From Oceanospirillaceae bacterium (GTDB lineage: Bacteria > Pseudomonadota > Gammaproteobacteria > Pseudomonadales > Balneatricaceae), in contig JABGSN010000053.1 in the NCBI GenBank assembly GCA_018647765.1, forward strand, positions 23,364 to 87,363: 64,000 nt of DNA, read 5' to 3'. Numbering within the stretch: the stretch's first letter is position 1; each line of letters opens with the position of its first letter. Positions 1-10,653 of the stretch are shown here, one piece after another. A program made the translations under genes and the position numbers. The notes under the pieces are model-generated. The model saw only the letters and a list, made by a program, of their open reading frames with translations. It was not told where the DNA came from and searched no databases.

Positions 1-77
1 TAGCACAAAAAATCTGTTTCCAAGGGCTTAATTACCCTCAGTACAGGTATAACACGCCAGGGTCTAAGGTTTTATAC

Positions 78-1253
78 TTAGTCAGCCTGACGGCGCAGAA
101 ACGCGGGTATATCCAAATAACCAATATCGCCGCCTGCTGATTCAGACTTACCCGAATCATCCATCTTAGAGTCGCTTAAACCAACGTCACCCATAAGCGA
201 ATCTTTCACCGTAGGCAACTCCATTTGATCCAAGGACGCACGCCTTGCACTATTATTGACCACAGCTTTTACCGTTGGTTCAATTTGCGCTGCATATCCG
301 TGGCCTAAACCTGTGGCAACCACCGTTACTTTCAACTCATCGGCCATTTCTGGATCGATAACCGTGCCAATCACAACGGTAGCGTTGTCTGATGCAAACT
401 CTTCTATAGTATTACCAACTTCTGAGAATTCGCCCAAATTCATATCCAGTCCGGCGGTAATATTTACCAAAATGCCTTTAGCACCACGTAAATCAACGTC
501 TTCGAGCAATGGGCTACGCACGGCAGCTTCAGCCGCTTCGCGTGCACGCTCTTCGCCTTTAGCCACGCCGGTACCCATCATCGCCATGCCCATTTCTGAC
601 ATCACAGTACGTACGTCGGCAAAGTCGACGTTGATCATACCCGGTCGAATAATTAAATCAGCAATACCTTGAACAGCACCTAAAAGCACGTCGTTGGCCG
701 TGCTAAATGCAGTCAACAAACTGCAGTTTTTACCCAATACCGGCAACAGCTTTTCATTAGGAATGGTAATCAGCGAGTCAACATGCTCAGCCAATTCCTT
801 AAGACCCTGCTCGGCGATAGCCATACGTTTACGGCCTTCAAATGGAAACGGCTTAGTAACAACAGCAACCGTCAAAATACCCATCTCACGAGCCACTTCG
901 GCAACGATTGGTGCGGCGCCAGTACCGGTGCCACCACCCATACCCGCAGTGATAAAGACCATATCTGCGCCTTGCAAGATACTCTCTATCTGCGCCCGAT
1001 CTTCAATCGCCGCTTCACGCCCAACATTAGGATTAGCACCAGCACCCAAACCTTTAGTAATTTGAGTACCAAGCTGTACAACAGCTTGTGCTTCCATACC
1101 TTTAAGTGCCTGAGCATCCGTGTTGGCGCAAATAAAATCCACCCCATCAATCTCACTTGATAGCATGTGACTAACCGCGTTACCACCGCCGCCACCAACA
1201 CCAATCACTTTAATGACTGCACTTTGCGGCACGTTATCGACTAATTCGTACAT
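78..1253 (-). CDS. ftsZ: Cell division protein FtsZ
   Basis: FtsZ is the tubulin-like GTPase that polymerises into the Z ring at midcell and recruits the divisome. The 391-residue protein is full length. It shows the glycine-rich nucleotide loop near residues 18-25, the tubulin signature GGGTGTG at 106-112 and the T7-loop motif NVDFAD at 208-213, which supplies catalytic aspartates to the neighbouring subunit. A variable acidic/serine linker follows, then the C-terminal tail peptide DIGYLDIPAFLRRQ that binds FtsA and ZipA. It is the last gene of the mra-fts cluster, 102 bases after ftsA. The 77 bases beyond its stop hold no gene I can see; lpxC, the usual next gene, would lie outside the window. 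Confidence 0.99.
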   Translation of the reverse strand: MYELVDNVPQSAVIKVIGVGGGGGNAVSHMLSSEIDGVDFICANTDAQALKGMEAQAVVQLGTQITKGLGAGANPNVGREAAIEDRAQIESILQGADMVFITAGMGGGTGTGAAPIVAEVAREMGILTVAVVTKPFPFEGRKRMAIAEQGLKELAEHVDSLITIPNEKLLPVLGKNCSLLTAFSTANDVLLGAVQGIADLIIRPGMINVDFADVRTVMSEMGMAMMGTGVAKGEERAREAAEAAVRSPLLEDVDLRGAKGILVNITAGLDMNLGEFSEVGNTIEEFASDNATVVIGTVIDPEMADELKVTVVATGLGHGYAAQIEPTVKAVVNNSARRASLDQMELPTVKDSLMGDVGLSDSKMDDSGKSESAGGDIGYLDIPAFLRRQAD

Positions 1254-1328
1254 CGCCTTGCTCCTGGTCTAATTTATTATTCTCCTGGCAGGGAATTCCA
1301 TCACCCACCAGACCTTACAATACTTACC

Positions 1329-1355
1329 CATCAAGATCGCACTAGCGTCTTGATG
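1329..1355 (-). promoter_or_regulatory. Hairpin directly after the ftsA stop codon
   Basis: An 8-base perfect inverted repeat (CATCAAGA / TCTTGATG) encloses a further 3-base CGC/GCG stem with a 4-base loop. It abuts the ftsA stop. No T-run follows on the minus strand, so it does not look like an intrinsic terminator. It could protect or process the ftsA-ftsZ mRNA, or tune ftsZ relative to ftsA; that role is inference. Confidence 0.4.
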
Positions 1356-2597
1356 TTAAAAATTACTCTTTATCCAACGCTTTGCCCGCGCCAACCACTG
1401 GCCACCACTAAAACTCATGGTGGAGCTTACGGTCTGCGCCGTTGATGGGCCGGCTTGCTGTGCGTAATTAAGCAAGCCAACGCAGGTCGCATAGGTTGGA
1501 TTATCCAACAAACCACTATGCCCCTGAGCCGTATGTGGTCTAGCCAAACGCACGGGCATATGAAATATTTCTTCAGCCAACTCTACCGCACCTTCCATTT
1601 GTGCTGTGCCACCCGTTAACACCATGCCTGCGGCAATCAAATCTTCGTAGCCGCTGCGGCGCAATTCAGCTTGCACCAAAGTAAACAGCTCTTCGTACCT
1701 CGGCTCGACAACTTCAGCCAAAGCCTGACGCGACAAATCACGTGCTGGGCGGTCGCCGACGCTAGGCACTATGATACTTTCCGACAAGTCAGTAAGCTGA
1801 GCTAACGCACAGGCATAGCGGACTTTGACGTCTTCCGCATGGACTGTGGGCGTGCGTAAGGCCATGGCAATGTCATTAGTGACTTGATCTCCAGCCACCG
1901 GGATCACGCAAGTGTGGCGAATAGCACCGGCGGTAAACACTGCAATATCAATGGTACCACCACCCATATCAACCAAACACACACCTAATTCTTTTTCATC
2001 GTCGGTGAGTACGGCATAACTCGACGCCAACGGGTTAAGCACGATATCGTCCAATACCAGGCCACAACGGGCCACACATTTGTCTATATTTTGGGCCACA
2101 TTGAGTGCGCAAGTGACAATATGCACTTTAGCTTCAAGGCGTACGCCAGACATACCTAAAGGATCTTGGATCCCCTCCTGCCCATCGATGACATACTCTT
2201 GCGGCAGAATATGCAAAATCTTTTGATCCGATGGAATGGCTACGGCCCGGGCCGCATCGATGACCCTTTCTAGGTCTATGTCGGTCACTTCACCGGCTTG
2301 AATAGCCACAATGCCGTGGGAATTCATGCTGTTAATATGGTTACCGCCAATACCCACAGTAACTGCATTTATCTTGCAGTCGGCCATTAGCTCAGCTTCT
2401 TCAATAGCGCGTTTAATGGACACGACGGTAGACTCGATATTAGCAACAATTCCGCGTTTTAAACCACGCGACTCCTGTGCCCCAATACCAATCACTTGCA
2501 ACTGCTCGTCAACACCCCATTCTGCGACCATTGCCACGACTTTAGAGGTACCTATGTCCAAGCCAACGATCATCGGTTTCACTGTTGCTTCTACCAC
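1356..2597 (-). CDS. ftsA: Cell division protein FtsA
   Basis: FtsA is the actin-like ATPase that ties FtsZ filaments to the inner membrane and activates late division proteins. The 413-residue protein begins the conserved core with IVGLDIGTSKVVAMV near residues 10-24. It has the phosphate-2 type motif VDMGGGTIDIAVF and the adenosine motif LTGGTAQMEG. It ends in a short amphipathic basic helix (RAKRWIKSNF), the membrane-targeting sequence. The start is GTG at 2597, with a GGGACGG-like ribosome site upstream; an in-frame ATG eight codons on is an alternative. A 137-base gap separates it from ftsQ and probably holds a local ftsA-ftsZ promoter, though I see no convincing -35/-10 pair. Confidence 0.98.
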   Translation of the reverse strand: MVEATVKPMIVGLDIGTSKVVAMVAEWGVDEQLQVIGIGAQESRGLKRGIVANIESTVVSIKRAIEEAELMADCKINAVTVGIGGNHINSMNSHGIVAIQAGEVTDIDLERVIDAARAVAIPSDQKILHILPQEYVIDGQEGIQDPLGMSGVRLEAKVHIVTCALNVAQNIDKCVARCGLVLDDIVLNPLASSYAVLTDDEKELGVCLVDMGGGTIDIAVFTAGAIRHTCVIPVAGDQVTNDIAMALRTPTVHAEDVKVRYACALAQLTDLSESIIVPSVGDRPARDLSRQALAEVVEPRYEELFTLVQAELRRSGYEDLIAAGMVLTGGTAQMEGAVELAEEIFHMPVRLARPHTAQGHSGLLDNPTYATCVGLLNYAQQAGPSTAQTVSSTMSFSGGQWLARAKRWIKSNF

Positions 2598-2734
2598 TTA
2601 AACCGTCCCTTTATTAAGCTTTGTATAAATCGCAAAAATAGCCATTTATAGATTATTAAATTATCCCACACTTTAGTATACAAGTGGTGGATTATTCACA
2701 TATTTCGGCCCTTTCTGGCAGCCCATTAACAACC

Positions 2735-3463
2735 TTAATCACCCACCCTCCAAGCCACCGAAACACCGTGGGGATAACGGCCATCAATGCGCTCCACAGT
2801 GCCCGCAATTGCAGCCAGCTGGGTGTGGTAAATCGCCATTAAACGCTGCAATCTGGGGATGATTTCTTGCCGCCCCAGAATTAATACAATGCCATTATCA
2901 AGTTCTAGCTGAATAGCACCACGGCGCGCTTGCTTAAGCTCAACAATACGTAAATTTTCTCGTTCTACAAGCCAACTCATTTGCCGAAACAGCTGACTCA
3001 TGGTCCATGCACTGGCCCTAGGCCCAGACAGGGCAGGCAACTGTGCTGCGGCCACTACATTTTGACCATCCACCGATACTAGATCGCCCTGATGATTTAA
3101 AAAGCCCCCATCACCCCAGCGCGCCATCATGATTTGTTTTTCGGCCTCTACCATCAACCGATTCGGCCATACACGACTGACTTTAGCCGTGTGCACCCAA
3201 GCATTTGCTTCCACCTCGGCCTTGATTTGATTAAGGTCAGCACCAAAAAATGAATCACTTACATGCTCATCAAGTTGCGCTTGCACCAGTAGTCGCTGAG
3301 CCACGGGAATATTGGTTTGCAATACAATTTGTTGCAACGGCCGCTGCAACCAAGGTTGCAAGGCTTGCCACAATAACAACAGCGCCGCTACCACAACCAC
3401 CAGCAACAATGCCCGAGCGCCCCAGCCCCAATGGCTATGAGCTGTCTGCTGCGTAATTGCCAT
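2735..3463 (-). CDS. ftsQ: Cell division protein FtsQ
   Basis: FtsQ is a single-pass inner-membrane divisome protein that binds FtsB/FtsL through its periplasmic part. The 242-residue protein has a short cytoplasmic N-terminus, a leucine/valine-rich membrane segment at about residues 18-36, then a POTRA-type region (PVAQRLLVQAQLDEHV onward) and a beta domain with VWPNRLMVEAEKQ. Length is typical of the family. Its ATG shares one base with the ddlB stop (TAATG), indicating translational coupling. Confidence 0.95.
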   Translation of the reverse strand: MAITQQTAHSHWGWGARALLLVVVVAALLLLWQALQPWLQRPLQQIVLQTNIPVAQRLLVQAQLDEHVSDSFFGADLNQIKAEVEANAWVHTAKVSRVWPNRLMVEAEKQIMMARWGDGGFLNHQGDLVSVDGQNVVAAAQLPALSGPRASAWTMSQLFRQMSWLVERENLRIVELKQARRGAIQLELDNGIVLILGRQEIIPRLQRLMAIYHTQLAAIAGTVERIDGRYPHGVSVAWRVGD

Positions 3464-4425
3464 TACCTTGCCAACGCCAAGTTCAACAACACCACGGTTA
3501 ATTGGCCAAAATCGAGGCCCGCGGCCTCAGCCGCCATGGGCACCAAACTGTGTCCTGTCATACCAGGGCTGGTATTCACCTCCAACAACCAATTGTTACC
3601 ATCTTTATCACGCATGACATCAATGCGACCCCAATCTCGACAACCCAAGACTTGGAACGCATACCTGCACTCATCGTGCATGGCTCGCTGCTCTGCATCG
3701 GTCATGGCGTTGCCAAACATATACCGGGTTTCGTCGGAATAGTATTTAGCCTGCAAGTCGTAAAAACCATTGTCGGTTTCTAGGCGAATGGCTGGTAATG
3801 CTATGTCATTGACGATCGGCACTGAGTATTCGTCACCGTCAATAAAGTATTCTGCCATGACTTCGCGATCATAACGCGCTGCTTCACGATAAGCGCGTTC
3901 TAACGCGGCGGCAGAATCGACAATATTAATACCCAAACTGGAGCCTTCGTGTACTGGCTTCACCACCAATGGCAAACCCAATCGTTTGGCTACTTCAGCC
4001 CAATTACTGGAGTCGTTGAGCACTTCGTAAGGTGGCGTTTTAACACCCTGAGCCAACCACACTAATTTGGTCATCAGCTTATTCATACCCAAACTAGAGG
4101 ACAGCACATCACAGCCGGTGTACGGCACCTGCATAAATTCGAGCACGCCTTGCAAGGTACCGTCTTCGCCCCCTCGCCCATGTACGATAATGAAAGCCAC
4201 GTCCATATCGGCTTGCTGTAGTTGGGCCACTGGATCTTGCCCGTCTGCACCTAAATCCAAACCAAAGGCATTAACACCGGTGGCCAGCAAGTTCTCAAGC
4301 ACTTGCTGGCCGCTCATCAAGGAAATTTCCCGCTCGGCTGAGGTACCACCGTAAATTACAGCAACACGGGCCTTAGGAATGAGCAATAAATCAGCCCATC
4401 GAGTCGCCAAATTCATGCTCTTCAT
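3463..4425 (-). CDS. ddlB: D-alanine--D-alanine ligase
   Basis: This cytoplasmic ATP-grasp ligase joins two D-alanines to make the dipeptide that MurF adds to the peptidoglycan precursor. The 320-residue protein has the N-terminal VAVIYGGTSAEREISLMSG motif, the VHGRGGEDGTLQG loop, KPVHEGSSLGI in the ATP-grasp fold, and the metal/ATP motif LLEVNTSPGMTGHSLVP near the C-terminus. It lies between murC (stop abuts this ATG) and ftsQ, the classic position of the ddlB form. Confidence 0.98.
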   Translation of the reverse strand: MKSMNLATRWADLLLIPKARVAVIYGGTSAEREISLMSGQQVLENLLATGVNAFGLDLGADGQDPVAQLQQADMDVAFIIVHGRGGEDGTLQGVLEFMQVPYTGCDVLSSSLGMNKLMTKLVWLAQGVKTPPYEVLNDSSNWAEVAKRLGLPLVVKPVHEGSSLGINIVDSAAALERAYREAARYDREVMAEYFIDGDEYSVPIVNDIALPAIRLETDNGFYDLQAKYYSDETRYMFGNAMTDAEQRAMHDECRYAFQVLGCRDWGRIDVMRDKDGNNWLLEVNTSPGMTGHSLVPMAAEAAGLDFGQLTVVLLNLALAR

Positions 4426-5862
4426 TTAATCTTCTCCATGCTGCATTTTGTCCAACAAAGCGCGGGATATCTGGCCTATATCGCCAGCACCCTGAGTCAG
4501 CAGTAAATCATCAGCCAACAGCAAACCATCCAGTACCGGTGCAATAGCGGCACCTCGTTCCACAAAAATCGGGTCGACCTGACCGCGAGAACGAATACTG
4601 CGACACAAGCTACGTCCGTCTGCACCCGTAATAGGCTCTTCGCCGGCAGGGTAAATATCCAGCAATATGAGCACATCAACGCGCGATAACACGTCCACAA
4701 AGTCTTCGTACAAATCCCGTGTGCGTGAGTAGCGGTGGGGCTGGTAAACCATGACTAAACGACGGTCCGGCCAACCTGCCCTAATAGCATCGATAGTTGC
4801 TGCCACCTCACGTGGATGGTGGCCATAATCGTCTACCAAGGTGGCGCTGCCCTGTGCTGCAGGGTAATCGCCCAACACTTGAAAACGTCGACCCACACCG
4901 GCAAACTCATTCAATCCAGTCACAATATGGGCATCATCCACATCCAAGTCTGTGGCGACTGCAATAGCCGCAAGGGCATTTTGCACGTTATGTTTACCAG
5001 GCATATTAAGCGCGATATCCAAATCTTGGTGCCCTTGCCGGACTACGGTAAACGACGTCACCATGCCTTGCTGCTTTAAATTGATGGCTTTTATGTCCGC
5101 GTTGCCATCAAAGCCATAGGTCATTAGGGGGCGACTCACCTGTGGCAATATCTCCCACACGACTGGATCATCGACACAGACGATGGCTAAACCATAGAAG
5201 GGTAAGTTATGTAAAAACTCGACAAAGGTCTTTTTGAGGCGGTTAAAATCACCTTCATAGGTGGACATGTGGTCCGCATCAATATTGGTGACTATGGATG
5301 TGAGCGGCTGCAAATGCAAAAATGACGCATCACTTTCATCGGCTTCGGCCACTAAATAGGTGCTCGCACCCAACTTCGCATTGGTCCCCGCACTGGTTAA
5401 CTTGCCACCAATAACGAAGGTTGGATCCAATCCACCGGCGGCCAAAATGGAAGCTACTAGCGAGGTTGTGGTGGTTTTACCATGGGTACCTGCAACCGCA
5501 ATACCATGGCGATAACGCATCAATTCGGCCAGCATTTCGGCACGCTGCACCACGGGAATGCGGTGCGCTCTTGCAGCCATTAATTCTGGATTGGTTTCAG
5601 TCACGGCAGTCGACACCACCACCACATGGGCGCCACGCACGTTGGCCTCTTGGTGGCCGATGAAAATATGCGCACCTTGGCCGGCTAACCGCTCTGTAAC
5701 GGGGCTCAGTTTTAGGTCTGAACCACTTATTTGGTAGCCTTGATTGAGTAGCACTTCAGCAATGCCACACATACCAACACCACCGATGCCGACAAAATGG
5801 ATGCGCTTAATGCGGCGCATTTCAGGAATGTTGTACTGATGGGGTGGGGTTATTTTAACCAC
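4426..5862 (-). CDS. murC: UDP-N-acetylmuramate--L-alanine ligase
   Basis: MurC adds L-alanine to UDP-MurNAc, the first amino acid of the stem peptide. Visible motifs are the N-terminal dinucleotide-like loop [16 protein letters not shown], the ATP P-loop [19 protein letters not shown] and [10 protein letters not shown] place the start at GTG 5862, which overlaps the end of murG by 8 bases and has GGAG eight bases upstream. This gives 478 residues starting VVKITPPHQ, which matches the short pre-MRRI extension seen in relatives. A longer frame to 5916 lies inside murG, and the ATG at 5820 is a shorter alternative. Confidence 0.97.
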   Translation of the reverse strand: MVKITPPHQYNIPEMRRIKRIHFVGIGGVGMCGIAEVLLNQGYQISGSDLKLSPVTERLAGQGAHIFIGHQEANVRGAHVVVVSTAVTETNPELMAARAHRIPVVQRAEMLAELMRYRHGIAVAGTHGKTTTTSLVASILAAGGLDPTFVIGGKLTSAGTNAKLGASTYLVAEADESDASFLHLQPLTSIVTNIDADHMSTYEGDFNRLKKTFVEFLHNLPFYGLAIVCVDDPVVWEILPQVSRPLMTYGFDGNADIKAINLKQQGMVTSFTVVRQGHQDLDIALNMPGKHNVQNALAAIAVATDLDVDDAHIVTGLNEFAGVGRRFQVLGDYPAAQGSATLVDDYGHHPREVAATIDAIRAGWPDRRLVMVYQPHRYSRTRDLYEDFVDVLSRVDVLILLDIYPAGEEPITGADGRSLCRSIRSRGQVDPIFVERGAAIAPVLDGLLLADDLLLTQGAGDIGQISRALLDKMQHGED

Positions 5863-6934
5863 GGGCAATCTCCATGCAATGTTGTGCCACTTGCTTTCCG
5901 GCGTTAGGCTGAGCACAGGTTAACGCGGCCTGTGCCATGGTCTTTAGTTGGGCTGTGTTAGACTGCAGTTGCGCGATCACCTGACTCAAGGTAACGGCAG
6001 TCAGCTGCTTTTGTGGCATCACCACTGCCGCCCCCGCCCGTTGTAATATGTTGGCATTGGCCGTCTGGTGGTCATCTACCGCGTGGGGGTATGGCACTAG
6101 TATAGACGCCATGCCTGCACCCGCTAGCTCACTCACAGTTAAGGCGCCAGCCCGGCATATAACCAAGTCGGCCCAGGCATATGCTTGGGCCATATCGTCA
6201 ATGTAGGCGTCTACACGAGCCTCCACCTGAAGTTGATTGTAACCTTGTTGGGTGGCGGACAAATGTTTGGGGCCTGTTTGATGCCATACTTTGGCTCGGT
6301 CACTCGCGGGCAACAATGCCAGCGCTTGCGGCACCACTTGATTGAGTGCCAAGGCCCCTAAACTGCCACCTACAACCAATATATGTAGGCCTTGATGAAC
6401 GATTTTTTCGGCACCAATATTGGCGCGTAACGGATTACCCACGGTGGTGGCATCCGCGCTGGCAAAGCTACCCTCAAAGGCCTGTAAGGTACGTGTTGCA
6501 ATAGGGCGAAGCAAACGATTGGTCAAGCCAGGAATCGCATTTTGCTCATGTAACACGAGTGGAATACGTTTCACCCAGCTGGCTAAGCCACCAGGTCCTG
6601 CAACAAAACCGCCCATACCCAGCACGCAATGGGGCTGATATTTTCCAAGCAACCTAAACGCCTGAACAAACGACTTGACTAAGCGCCACGGCGCGGCCAA
6701 CAAAGACAGCCGCCCCTTGCCACGTAAACCCACAATATCAATACAATGTAATGTTAAACCCGCGGCTGGCACCAAACGCGACTCGATGCCACGACCGGTG
6801 CCTAACCATTCAACCTGCCAGCCTTGCTGTTGCATTATTTGTGCCGTAGCTAAAGCGGGATACACGTGACCGCCGGTACCCGCAGCCATGATCAGTAATC
6901 GTTTACGTCCCTGCGTGGTGTTATCAGTGCTCAT
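5855..6934 (-). CDS. murG: Lipid II synthase, undecaprenyl-PP-MurNAc-pentapeptide GlcNAc transferase
   Basis: MurG is a peripheral inner-membrane GT-B glycosyltransferase that adds GlcNAc to lipid I to form lipid II. It has the N-terminal G-loop [13 protein letters not shown], the second G-loop [13 protein letters not shown], and the UDP-GlcNAc motif [15 protein letters not shown]. The start ATG at 6934 has GGAGG five bases upstream and gives 359 residues; a frame open further upstream lies inside ftsW. It overlaps the end of ftsW by 11 bases and the start of murC by 8. Confidence 0.98.
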   Translation of the reverse strand: MSTDNTTQGRKRLLIMAAGTGGHVYPALATAQIMQQQGWQVEWLGTGRGIESRLVPAAGLTLHCIDIVGLRGKGRLSLLAAPWRLVKSFVQAFRLLGKYQPHCVLGMGGFVAGPGGLASWVKRIPLVLHEQNAIPGLTNRLLRPIATRTLQAFEGSFASADATTVGNPLRANIGAEKIVHQGLHILVVGGSLGALALNQVVPQALALLPASDRAKVWHQTGPKHLSATQQGYNQLQVEARVDAYIDDMAQAYAWADLVICRAGALTVSELAGAGMASILVPYPHAVDDHQTANANILQRAGAAVVMPQKQLTAVTLSQVIAQLQSNTAQLKTMAQAALTCAQPNAGKQVAQHCMEIARG

Positions 6935-8192
6935 GGATCCCTCCCTGGGAGTGACCCAGCTCATCTTCAAACCAATGTTCGGCATCCTGAATGCCATTAT
7001 CTTGCGATGCTGACGCTTGCCTTTCATCTACACTAGGGCTATAAGGTTGCTTGAGTGCAATGCTGTTTTCCAACGAGATACGTAACAGTATGCCCAAACT
7101 CCCGGCACAGGCCAACATGCTACTGCCACCATAACTGACAAAGGGTAAGGTTAAACCTTTCGTGGGTAACAACCCCAAATTGACGCCAATATTGATCATC
7201 GCTTGGGCCGCAATCAGCAGCACTAAGCCATAGGCCAGATAAGCCGAATACTGCCGACCTAGCGTTTCTGCTTGTTGACCAACCTTTAACCCCCTTACAA
7301 TCAATACCCCATACAGAGCCACCACCACCAGTGCCCCCATTGCGCCCCACTCTTCAGCCAATACAGAATACACAAAGTCGGTGTGCGCTTCGGGCAAGTA
7401 AAATAATTTTTGCATACTCTGGCCCAAACCTTCGCCAAACCAACCGCCTCGGCCAAAGGCAATTTGCGCCTGCGTCAACTGATAGCCGCTACCAAATGGG
7501 TCGCCCCATGGGTCTAAGTAGGTCATCAAACGTTTAACACGATATTCAGCGGCAAAAATGGTCATGGTACCTAACGCACCCGCAGCCACAACCACTGCGC
7601 CGATGTGCAGTTTGCGCATGCCACCTAAAAAGAACATGCCCAAAACAGCGGCCATCATCACCACTACGGCGCCAAAATCTGGTTCCAATAAAAACAACAC
7701 AATAAACAAACCTAAAACTACCAAGGGTTTAAGGAAACCCGAAAACTGAGTGCGCACTTCGTCTTGTCGACGCACCAAGTATCCCGCCATAAACGCCACC
7801 ACGGCCAACTTGGCAAATTCCGACGGTTGCAAACTCAATGGGCCAATAGGGATCCATCGTGTGCTGCCGTTAACGCTACGGCCTAGACCTGGGATCAACA
7901 CAGCAATCAACAATAACACCGCCAATAACAACAGCCATGGACTTTGTTTGTGCCATACGTCAACCGGCATCATCAAACAAACCACTAAGCTGGCCAAGCC
8001 TAATACCATAAACAATAATTGGCGCTTGCTTTGGTAAAAGGGGTCGTTGAATTTCACCGCCACCACATCCATCGAAGCTGAGGTAATCATCACGTAACCG
8101 ATCAAGGCCAGGGCAATGGCAGGCAATAACAGGGCAAAATCTAAACGCTGGCTGCTAATACGTTGCCATTGTTGTGCCATTATATTCATCAC
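6924..8192 (-). CDS. ftsW: Septal peptidoglycan glycosyltransferase FtsW
   Basis: FtsW is the SEDS-family polymerase that works with FtsI (PBP3) to build septal wall. The 422-residue protein is strongly hydrophobic with about ten membrane segments. It carries the family hallmark loop PEAHTDFVYSVLAEEWG, the GRSVNGSTRWI loop and FVSYGGSSM near the C-terminus, followed by a hydrophilic cytoplasmic tail. The start is GTG at 8192, overlapping the murD stop as GTGA, with an ATG in the next codon. Both give essentially the same protein. Confidence 0.97.
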   Translation of the reverse strand: MMNIMAQQWQRISSQRLDFALLLPAIALALIGYVMITSASMDVVAVKFNDPFYQSKRQLLFMVLGLASLVVCLMMPVDVWHKQSPWLLLLAVLLLIAVLIPGLGRSVNGSTRWIPIGPLSLQPSEFAKLAVVAFMAGYLVRRQDEVRTQFSGFLKPLVVLGLFIVLFLLEPDFGAVVVMMAAVLGMFFLGGMRKLHIGAVVVAAGALGTMTIFAAEYRVKRLMTYLDPWGDPFGSGYQLTQAQIAFGRGGWFGEGLGQSMQKLFYLPEAHTDFVYSVLAEEWGAMGALVVVALYGVLIVRGLKVGQQAETLGRQYSAYLAYGLVLLIAAQAMINIGVNLGLLPTKGLTLPFVSYGGSSMLACAGSLGILLRISLENSIALKQPYSPSVDERQASASQDNGIQDAEHWFEDELGHSQGGIHEH

Positions 8193-9541
8193 AAGGCCTG
8201 CACTAATTGAGTAAAGTCATCACCTCTGGCCTCGAAACCAGAATAGGCATCAAAACTTGCACAGGCAGGCGATAACAACACTAAGTCACCTGGCATGGCA
8301 TGGGCATGGGCCAGATCTACCGCTTGAGCCATGTCATCCACTATAATATTGGGGACCTGTTGGCCTAGTGCTTGAGCAATCAAACCGCCGTCTTGACCCA
8401 TTAAGATCACTGCACGCGCGCATTGCACTAACGGCGCAACTAAATCCGAAAAATCTGCGCCTTTGCCAACCCCTCCAGCTATTAAAATTATTTTGCCATC
8501 AATGGTGTCTGCCAAGCCATCTAAAGCGGCGACCGTAGCTCCCACATTGGTGCCTTTTGAATCGTTGACATAGCTCACCTGCCCGCGCTCCGCGACCGTT
8601 TCACATCGGTGGCGCAACCCAGTAAATTGACGCAGCGTCGCCAACATTGAAGCCATAGGCAGGTTAACGGCTTGACCTAAAGCTAATGCAGCTAAGGCAT
8701 TGGCTACATTATGACGGCCCACCATAACCATCTCCGCCACCGGCATTAAGGTCTGTAAACCTTGGCACAACCAAGCTTCACCTTGATGTTGGCGCAACCC
8801 AAATTGGCCAACGTCGGGATCATTTAAACCAAATCGTGTTTGTTTCACCGTATCTGCGAGCAATGGGTTAGTGAGGGCATCGTCGGCGTTAACCACGGCC
8901 GATTTGCAGGCTTGAAACACACGGTGTTTGGCCTGATGATAGGCCATGAGACTGGGGTATCGATCCATGTGGTCTGGGCTTACGTTTAATACACAGGCCA
9001 CATCGGCACCCAAACCCGTGGTCGATTCCAACTGAAAACTGGATAATTCCATGACGTACAAGTCTACTGCGTCATCAAGTAGTGATACGGCCGGGTCGCC
9101 CAAATTGCCACCCACAGCCACATTGACCTTAGCCTCTGCTGCCATTTGACCCACTAAACTGGTAACCGTGCTCTTAGCATTGGAGCCGGTAATCGCCACG
9201 ATCGGCACACCAGCTTTACGCGCAACTTGGGCAAAAATATCAATATCGCCGCGGATTGTGACGCCAGCATCTACCGCTGCTTGTAGCGCAGGCTCTTGGC
9301 CAGAAACGCCAGGACTGAGTATTATTTCGCTGGCGGCCACACACAAGGCCGTTTCAAATTCGCCTAAATGCACCATTATGTTTGGGTATTGCTGCTGCAG
9401 CTGTGCCAAATAAGGCGGCGTTTGCCTCGAGTCGGCCACCTGAAAACGTTGGCCTTGCTGCGCTAAGTATTGGGCGCAGGCGAAGCCTGTTTTGCCTAAA
9501 CCAATAATTAGACTAAAGCGGTCGCTGGTTATCAATGACAT
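8189..9541 (-). CDS. murD: UDP-N-acetylmuramoyl-L-alanine--D-glutamate ligase
   Basis: MurD adds D-glutamate as residue two of the stem peptide. The 450-residue protein has the N-terminal IIGLGKTGFACAQYL loop, an ATP P-loop of the GSNAKST form, the central NVSPDHMDRY motif, YVNDSKGTN and the C-terminal LLSPACASFD. It overlaps ftsW by four bases and follows mraY by 26 bases. Confidence 0.98.
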   Translation of the reverse strand: MSLITSDRFSLIIGLGKTGFACAQYLAQQGQRFQVADSRQTPPYLAQLQQQYPNIMVHLGEFETALCVAASEIILSPGVSGQEPALQAAVDAGVTIRGDIDIFAQVARKAGVPIVAITGSNAKSTVTSLVGQMAAEAKVNVAVGGNLGDPAVSLLDDAVDLYVMELSSFQLESTTGLGADVACVLNVSPDHMDRYPSLMAYHQAKHRVFQACKSAVVNADDALTNPLLADTVKQTRFGLNDPDVGQFGLRQHQGEAWLCQGLQTLMPVAEMVMVGRHNVANALAALALGQAVNLPMASMLATLRQFTGLRHRCETVAERGQVSYVNDSKGTNVGATVAALDGLADTIDGKIILIAGGVGKGADFSDLVAPLVQCARAVILMGQDGGLIAQALGQQVPNIIVDDMAQAVDLAHAHAMPGDLVLLSPACASFDAYSGFEARGDDFTQLVQAL

Positions 9542-9567
9542 GGTTGCAGCATCTCTTGTTCCGTTAC

Positions 9568-10650
9568 TTATCTAAGCTTTAATGTGGCCAGGCCAATCAA
9601 TACCAACACCACGGTAATGATCCAAAAACGCACAATAATACGCGGCTCTGGCCAGCCTTTGAGTTCGAAATGATGGTGGATGGGCGCCATGCGAAATACC
9701 CGTTTGCCGGTGAGTTTAAAGGATGCCACCTGCACAATCACCGACACGGTTTCCATAACAAAAACCCCACCCATAATAAACAACACAAATTCTTGCCTAA
9801 CGATTACAGCCACCACACCTAAGGCAGCACCTAAAGCCAAGGCACCCACATCGCCCATAAACACTTGTGCGGGGTAGGTGTTAAACCACAAAAAGCCCAT
9901 CCCCGCACCGACGATGGCGGCACAAAATACCACCAACTCACCCGCACCACTGATATAGGGAATGTTTAAATAGCCCGAAAATACTGAGTGACCCGTTAAA
10001 TAGGCAAATACAGCTAAGGCACCAGCAATCAGCACAGTCGGCAATATCGCCAAACCATCCAAACCATCGGTTAAGTTAACGGCATTTGAGGTGCCAACAA
10101 TGACAAAATAAGTTAATACGATATACAGTAAGCCAATGTTAATGCCTACGGTTTTGAAGAAGGGCACTATTAACTCAAGCTCTTGGGGCGACTGAGCGCT
10201 GTAATACAAAAACAAAGCTGCACCTAAACCGCCAACAGACTGCCAAAAATATTTCCATCGCGCGATCAGACCACGGGAGTTTTTTTCCACCACTTTACGA
10301 TAATCATCGACCCAACCTACGGCCCCAAACACGCCCGTTACGGCGATAGTGACCCATATATATCGATTGGTTAAATCGCCCCACAATAAAGCGCTAATCA
10401 ATATCGCCACTAGGATCAATGCACCACCCATAGTTGGCGTACCGGCTTTGGCAAAATGGCTTTTGGGCCCATCTTCCCGTATTGACTGACCAATTTGTTT
10501 AGCTTTTAAGTGGTCGATCATATAGGGGCCAATCGCCATGGCTATAAAGAGCGCCGTTAAGACGCCCATAATGGCGCGCATGGTAAGGTAATGAAATACG
10601 CCAAAGGCGCTATAATGCTGGGCTAAATAATCCGCTAACCATAACAACAT
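9568..10650 (-). CDS. mraY: Phospho-MurNAc-pentapeptide translocase MraY
   Basis: MraY is an inner-membrane enzyme that transfers phospho-MurNAc-pentapeptide from UDP to undecaprenyl phosphate, making lipid I. The 360-residue protein has about ten membrane helices. It has the Mg/catalytic motif [14 protein letters not shown], the [10 protein letters not shown] motif, [15 protein letters not shown], and the cytoplasmic histidine motif [12 protein letters not shown]. It sits three bases from murF. Confidence 0.99.
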   Translation of the reverse strand: MLLWLADYLAQHYSAFGVFHYLTMRAIMGVLTALFIAMAIGPYMIDHLKAKQIGQSIREDGPKSHFAKAGTPTMGGALILVAILISALLWGDLTNRYIWVTIAVTGVFGAVGWVDDYRKVVEKNSRGLIARWKYFWQSVGGLGAALFLYYSAQSPQELELIVPFFKTVGINIGLLYIVLTYFVIVGTSNAVNLTDGLDGLAILPTVLIAGALAVFAYLTGHSVFSGYLNIPYISGAGELVVFCAAIVGAGMGFLWFNTYPAQVFMGDVGALALGAALGVVAVIVRQEFVLFIMGGVFVMETVSVIVQVASFKLTGKRVFRMAPIHHHFELKGWPEPRIIVRFWIITVVLVLIGLATLKLR

Positions 10651-10653
10651 GTG

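Noticed and set aside
256..1160. Overlapping long plus-strand frames opposite ftsZ
   Set aside because: They are antisense shadows of a full-length ftsZ with low-complexity translations and no ribosome sites. The same applies to antisense frames across the mur, mla, fli and flh genes.
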